From the NCBI GenBank assembly GCA_028702395.1, contig JAQVOV010000062.1, positions 1 through 8,724 of the forward strand: DNA of 8,724 nt, read 5' to 3'. This stretch comes from Candidatus Omnitrophota bacterium (GTDB lineage: Bacteria > Omnitrophota > Gorgyraeia > JABMRN01). The notes beneath the pieces are model-generated. The model was given only the letters and a program-made list of their open reading frames with translations, ran no database searches and had not been told where the DNA came from. Made by a program: the position numbers and the translations under genes. Shown piece by piece: positions 6,440 through 8,724 of the stretch. Within the stretch, counting starts at the first letter, position 1. Every line of letters starts with the position of its first letter.

Positions 6440-7597
6440 TTATTTACTCTTCGCTAAACTCTTTATCATATTCGCAGCAATAACACTTCTTTGTATCTGA
6501 TTTGTTCCTTCATATATCTGTGTTATTTTTGCGTCTCTCATAAGTTTTTCAACAGGATATTCTCTCATATATCCATATCCTCCAAAAAGCTGTACAGCAT
6601 CTGTTGTAACTTTCATTGCAACATCTGAAGCAAATAGCTTACACATAGCAGATACACCGGCTATATCTTTTTCTCCTGCATCAACCATTTTTGCAGCATT
6701 ATATACAAGCCCTCTTGCAGCTTCAACCTGAGTTGCCATATCTGCAAGCATGAATTGAACACCCTGAAAACTTGAAACAGGTTTACCGAATTGATGTCTT
6801 GTATGAGTATATGCCAATGCTTCATCAACCGCTCTTTGAGCAATTCCAACTGCTTGTGCAGCAACACCTGGTCTTGAATTATCAAAAGTCTTCATTGCAA
6901 CGATAAAACCCATTCCTTCTTTATCTAATAATTGATCTTTATGGATCTTACAATCTTCAAAAATAACTTCTGTAGTTGAAGATCCTCTAATCCCTAATTT
7001 TTTCTCCTTTTTACTGAAAGATAGACCAGGGGTACCTTTTTCAACAATAAAAGCACTTGCTCCTCTGGCTCCTTTAGATTTATTCGTCATAGCTACAACA
7101 GTATATATATCAGCTTCTCCTCCATTAGTTATCCATTGTTTAGTACCATTGAGGATATAATGATCTCCATCCTTTATCGCTGTTGTTTTTATCCCGCCAG
7201 CATCTGACCCTGCTTCCGCTTCAGTAAGACAAAAAGCTGCAACAGTTCCTTTTGCTACCATAGACAGATATTTTTCTTTTTGTGCTTCATTTCCAAAAAG
7301 TATAATAGGAAAAGTTCCAAGTCCAGTAGCTGCAAATGCTAGCGCTATACCGCCGCAACCCCAAGATAATTCTTCTGTTGCTATAGCCATTTCAAGTATC
7401 CCGCCACCCATACCGCCATATTTTTGATCAATATATATGCCAAAAATATCTGCATCTGCAAGAACTTTTACAATATCCCATGGGAACATTTCTTTCTCAT
7501 CATATTCTGCAGCAACAGGTTTTATTTTTTCAACAGCTATCTGACGACAAAGTTCTTTTATCATTTGCTGTTCTTCAGTAAATAAATAATTCATCAT
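6440..7597 (-). CDS. Acyl-CoA dehydrogenase (medium/short-chain-like), probable Etf partner
   Basis: This 385-residue flavoenzyme has the normal length for the family. It interconverts acyl-CoA and trans-2-enoyl-CoA with FAD, passing electrons to or from EtfAB. Visible marks are CLTEAEAGSDAGG (123-135, first family signature), QWITNGG (154-160) and LFGGYGYMREYPVEKLMRD (337-355, second signature). The catalytic base is probably Glu363 in QIYEGTNQIQR. That position is used by medium- and short-chain enzymes, whereas isovaleryl- and long-chain enzymes keep it elsewhere. The segment FDNSRPGVAAQAVGIAQRA (238-256) is closer to medium-chain dehydrogenase than to the GGRIGIAAQALG of butyryl-CoA dehydrogenases. 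With etfB and etfA downstream, it may act as an NADH-linked enoyl-CoA reductase in the direction of Bcd or CarC. The substrate cannot be fixed from sequence. Confidence 0.93.
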   Translation of the reverse strand: MMNYLFTEEQQMIKELCRQIAVEKIKPVAAEYDEKEMFPWDIVKVLADADIFGIYIDQKYGGMGGGILEMAIATEELSWGCGGIALAFAATGLGTFPIILFGNEAQKEKYLSMVAKGTVAAFCLTEAEAGSDAGGIKTTAIKDGDHYILNGTKQWITNGGEADIYTVVAMTNKSKGARGASAFIVEKGTPGLSFSKKEKKLGIRGSSTTEVIFEDCKIHKDQLLDKEGMGFIVAMKTFDNSRPGVAAQAVGIAQRAVDEALAYTHTRHQFGKPVSSFQGVQFMLADMATQVEAARGLVYNAAKMVDAGEKDIAGVSAMCKLFASDVAMKVTTDAVQLFGGYGYMREYPVEKLMRDAKITQIYEGTNQIQRSVIAANMIKSLAKSK

Positions 7598-7612
7598 AAT
7601 TTTATCCCCTTT
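7598..7612 (-). promoter_or_regulatory. Ribosome binding site of the acyl-CoA dehydrogenase
   Basis: AAAGGGG (7612-7606) lies 8 bases before the first of two consecutive ATG codons (7597 and 7594). The second ATG would be 11 bases away. Spacing therefore favours the first, giving the N-terminus MMNYLFTEEQ. Confidence 0.6.
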
Positions 7613-7634
7613 GTTATGGTTACAATAAAATTGA

Positions 7635-7702
7635 GGGTTTAGTTTTAGGGTATATATCCATGATAAACATCAAAATAAACCCTAACATCTAAACCCTAAA
7701 CC
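7635..7702. repeat. Telomere-like heptamer arrays, inverted, between fabF and acyl-CoA dehydrogenase
   Basis: The right part (7675-7702) is four 7-base units, two of them CTAAACC and two degenerate. The left part (7635-7651) is GGGTTTAG-TTTT-AGGGT. The arms pair as GGGTTTAG/CTAAACCC (7635-7642 with 7689-7696) and AGGGT/ACCCT (7647-7651 with 7679-7683), with an asymmetric internal loop. The motif recalls the plant telomere repeat TTTAGGG, surely by convergence. It fills about half of the 128-base gap. I see no convincing promoter or T-run terminator here, so the dehydrogenase may be co-transcribed with fabF. Confidence 0.7.
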
Positions 7703-7725
7703 GAAATCCTCTGATCAAACCAATT

Positions 7726-8724
7726 TTAACCTTCAAATTTTTTCATAAGTATTGTAGCATTATGTCCGCCAAACCCTAGAGAATTGCTCATCGCAACTTT
7801 TATATCTTTTTTCTCTGGCTTATTCGGTACATAATAAAGATCACATTCTGGATCAGGTTCTTCATAATTTATAGTTGGAGGGACTATTCCATTCTTAAGC
7901 GCCATTGCTGTTGCAATAGCCTCAACACCTCCTGCTGCTCCTAATAAATGCCCGGTCATGGATTTTGTGGAACTTATCAATAATTTTTTAGCGTGCTCAC
8001 CAAAAGTTGCTTTAATTGCCTGTGTTTCAAGCATATCATTAAAATAAGTCGAAGTACCGTGTGCATTGATATAATCAACATCTTCTGGAACCAGTCCAGC
8101 ATCTTTAATACATCCTGTCATTGCCCTAGATCCACCCTCTCCTCCTGGAGCCGGAGCTGTCATATGATGGGCATCGCCTGTCATGCAATAACCTGCTATT
8201 TCACAATATATATTTGCACCTCTTTTTATAGCGCCTTCAAGTTCTTCCATAACAACAACACCTGCTCCTTCGCCCATTAAAAATCCATCTCTATTCTTGT
8301 CAAAAGGCCTGCAAGCGCGTTCAGGTTCATTATTTCTGGTAGTAAGCGCTCTTAAAGCACAAAACCCACCATGTCCCATTTCTGTTATAGCTGCTTCTGT
8401 TCCACCTGCTATCATAGCATCTGCTCTGCCATCCTGTATGATCTTAAAAGCATCACCTATAGAATGTGTGCCTGTAGCACATGCAGTTGTAACTGCAGTA
8501 TTCGGACCTTTAAGTCCAAGGTAAATTGAAACTTGACCTGATGCCATATTTACTAAAAGCATAGGTATAAGAAAAGGTGATAATCTCGAAGGTCCTTTTT
8601 CTGGTCCAATTTCCAGATATTTCTTATAATTAGCTTCAATGGTTTGAAGTCCGCCTATACCAGAACCTATTATTACACCCACTCTGCATGGATCTATTTT
8701 GGAAATATCTATACCACTATCAGC
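7726..8724 (-). CDS. fabF: Beta-ketoacyl-ACP synthase II (5' end outside window)
   Basis: The enzyme condenses malonyl-ACP with acyl-ACP in fatty-acid elongation in the cytosol. The window holds 332 codons, open to the right edge. Numbered within this fragment, the active-site Cys is C82 (TTACATGTHS), with H222 (NAHGTST), K254 and H259 (STKSMTGHLLGAAG). Their spacing from Cys (140, 172 and 177 residues) equals that of E. coli FabF C163/H303/K335/H340. By that measure about 81 N-terminal residues lie outside, for a total near 413, normal for the family. The C-terminal loop GFGGHN is present. A GTG at 8682-8680 reads as an internal Val in the conserved RVGVIIGSGIGG, so it is not the start. The gene leads the acyl-CoA dehydrogenase by 128 bases on the same strand. 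Confidence 0.96.
   Translation of the reverse strand, partial: ADSGIDISKIDPCRVGVIIGSGIGGLQTIEANYKKYLEIGPEKGPSRLSPFLIPMLLVNMASGQVSIYLGLKGPNTAVTTACATGTHSIGDAFKIIQDGRADAMIAGGTEAAITEMGHGGFCALRALTTRNNEPERACRPFDKNRDGFLMGEGAGVVVMEELEGAIKRGANIYCEIAGYCMTGDAHHMTAPAPGGEGGSRAMTGCIKDAGLVPEDVDYINAHGTSTYFNDMLETQAIKATFGEHAKKLLISSTKSMTGHLLGAAGGVEAIATAMALKNGIVPPTINYEEPDPECDLYYVPNKPEKKDIKVAMSNSLGFGGHNATILMKKFEG

Noticed and set aside
6661..6885. 74-codon minus-strand frame inside the acyl-CoA dehydrogenase
   Set aside because: It is an alternative frame of the same strand as a conserved enzyme and has no family features.
8680..8682. GTG as the fabF start codon
   Set aside because: The frame stays open upstream to the window edge and encodes ADSGIDISKIDPCR before the conserved VGVIIGSGIGG, which lies about 95 residues into FabF proteins.

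Overview
The window is a low-GC, AT-rich bacterial stretch. It has five protein genes, all on the minus strand, so transcription runs from high to low coordinates: fabF (cut by the window's right edge), an acyl-CoA dehydrogenase, etfB, etfA with a fused N-terminal ferredoxin domain, and smc. A possible fragment of a convergent plus-strand gene lies at the extreme left. The coding regions are intact, with good Shine-Dalgarno sites and family-typical lengths. The ferredoxin-fused EtfA and the bifurcating-type EtfB point to an anaerobe. I cannot name the phylum with confidence. The low GC, loose gene packing and repeat-filled gaps would suit an uncultured anaerobic lineage, but that is inference.

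Right to left: 8724-7726 is the last four-fifths of beta-ketoacyl-ACP synthase II. 7597-6440 is an acyl-CoA dehydrogenase closest in motif to the medium-chain group. 6226-5441 is EtfB and 5299-4091 is ferredoxin-EtfA. Together these three look like a CarCDE/Bcd-EtfBA-type complex that would couple acyl-CoA/enoyl-CoA interconversion to NAD(H) and ferredoxin. A strong intrinsic terminator (4018-4049) closes this unit. A near-consensus sigma70 promoter (TTGACT-17-TATACT, 3883-3911) then starts smc (3764-198), the chromosome-condensation ATPase. A palindrome at 79-106 probably ends the smc transcript.

In many bacteria, fatty-acid genes including acpP and fabF lead into rnc and smc. Here no rnc lies between fabF and smc, and the redox module occupies that place, while smc has its own promoter. 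This is gene-order inference, since flanking DNA is not visible.

The most unusual feature is the non-coding DNA. The four gaps between genes, and the 3' flank of smc, each hold a short degenerate tandem array with a 7-base period. Each has a different unit, typically about four units long, and two gaps carry arrays facing each other as inverted repeats. A perfect 28-bp palindrome also occurs twice (79-106 and 6317-6344), with a decayed third copy at 4061-4088. These arrays resemble in style the heptanucleotide STRR repeats of cyanobacteria, but their unit sequences vary from gap to gap.
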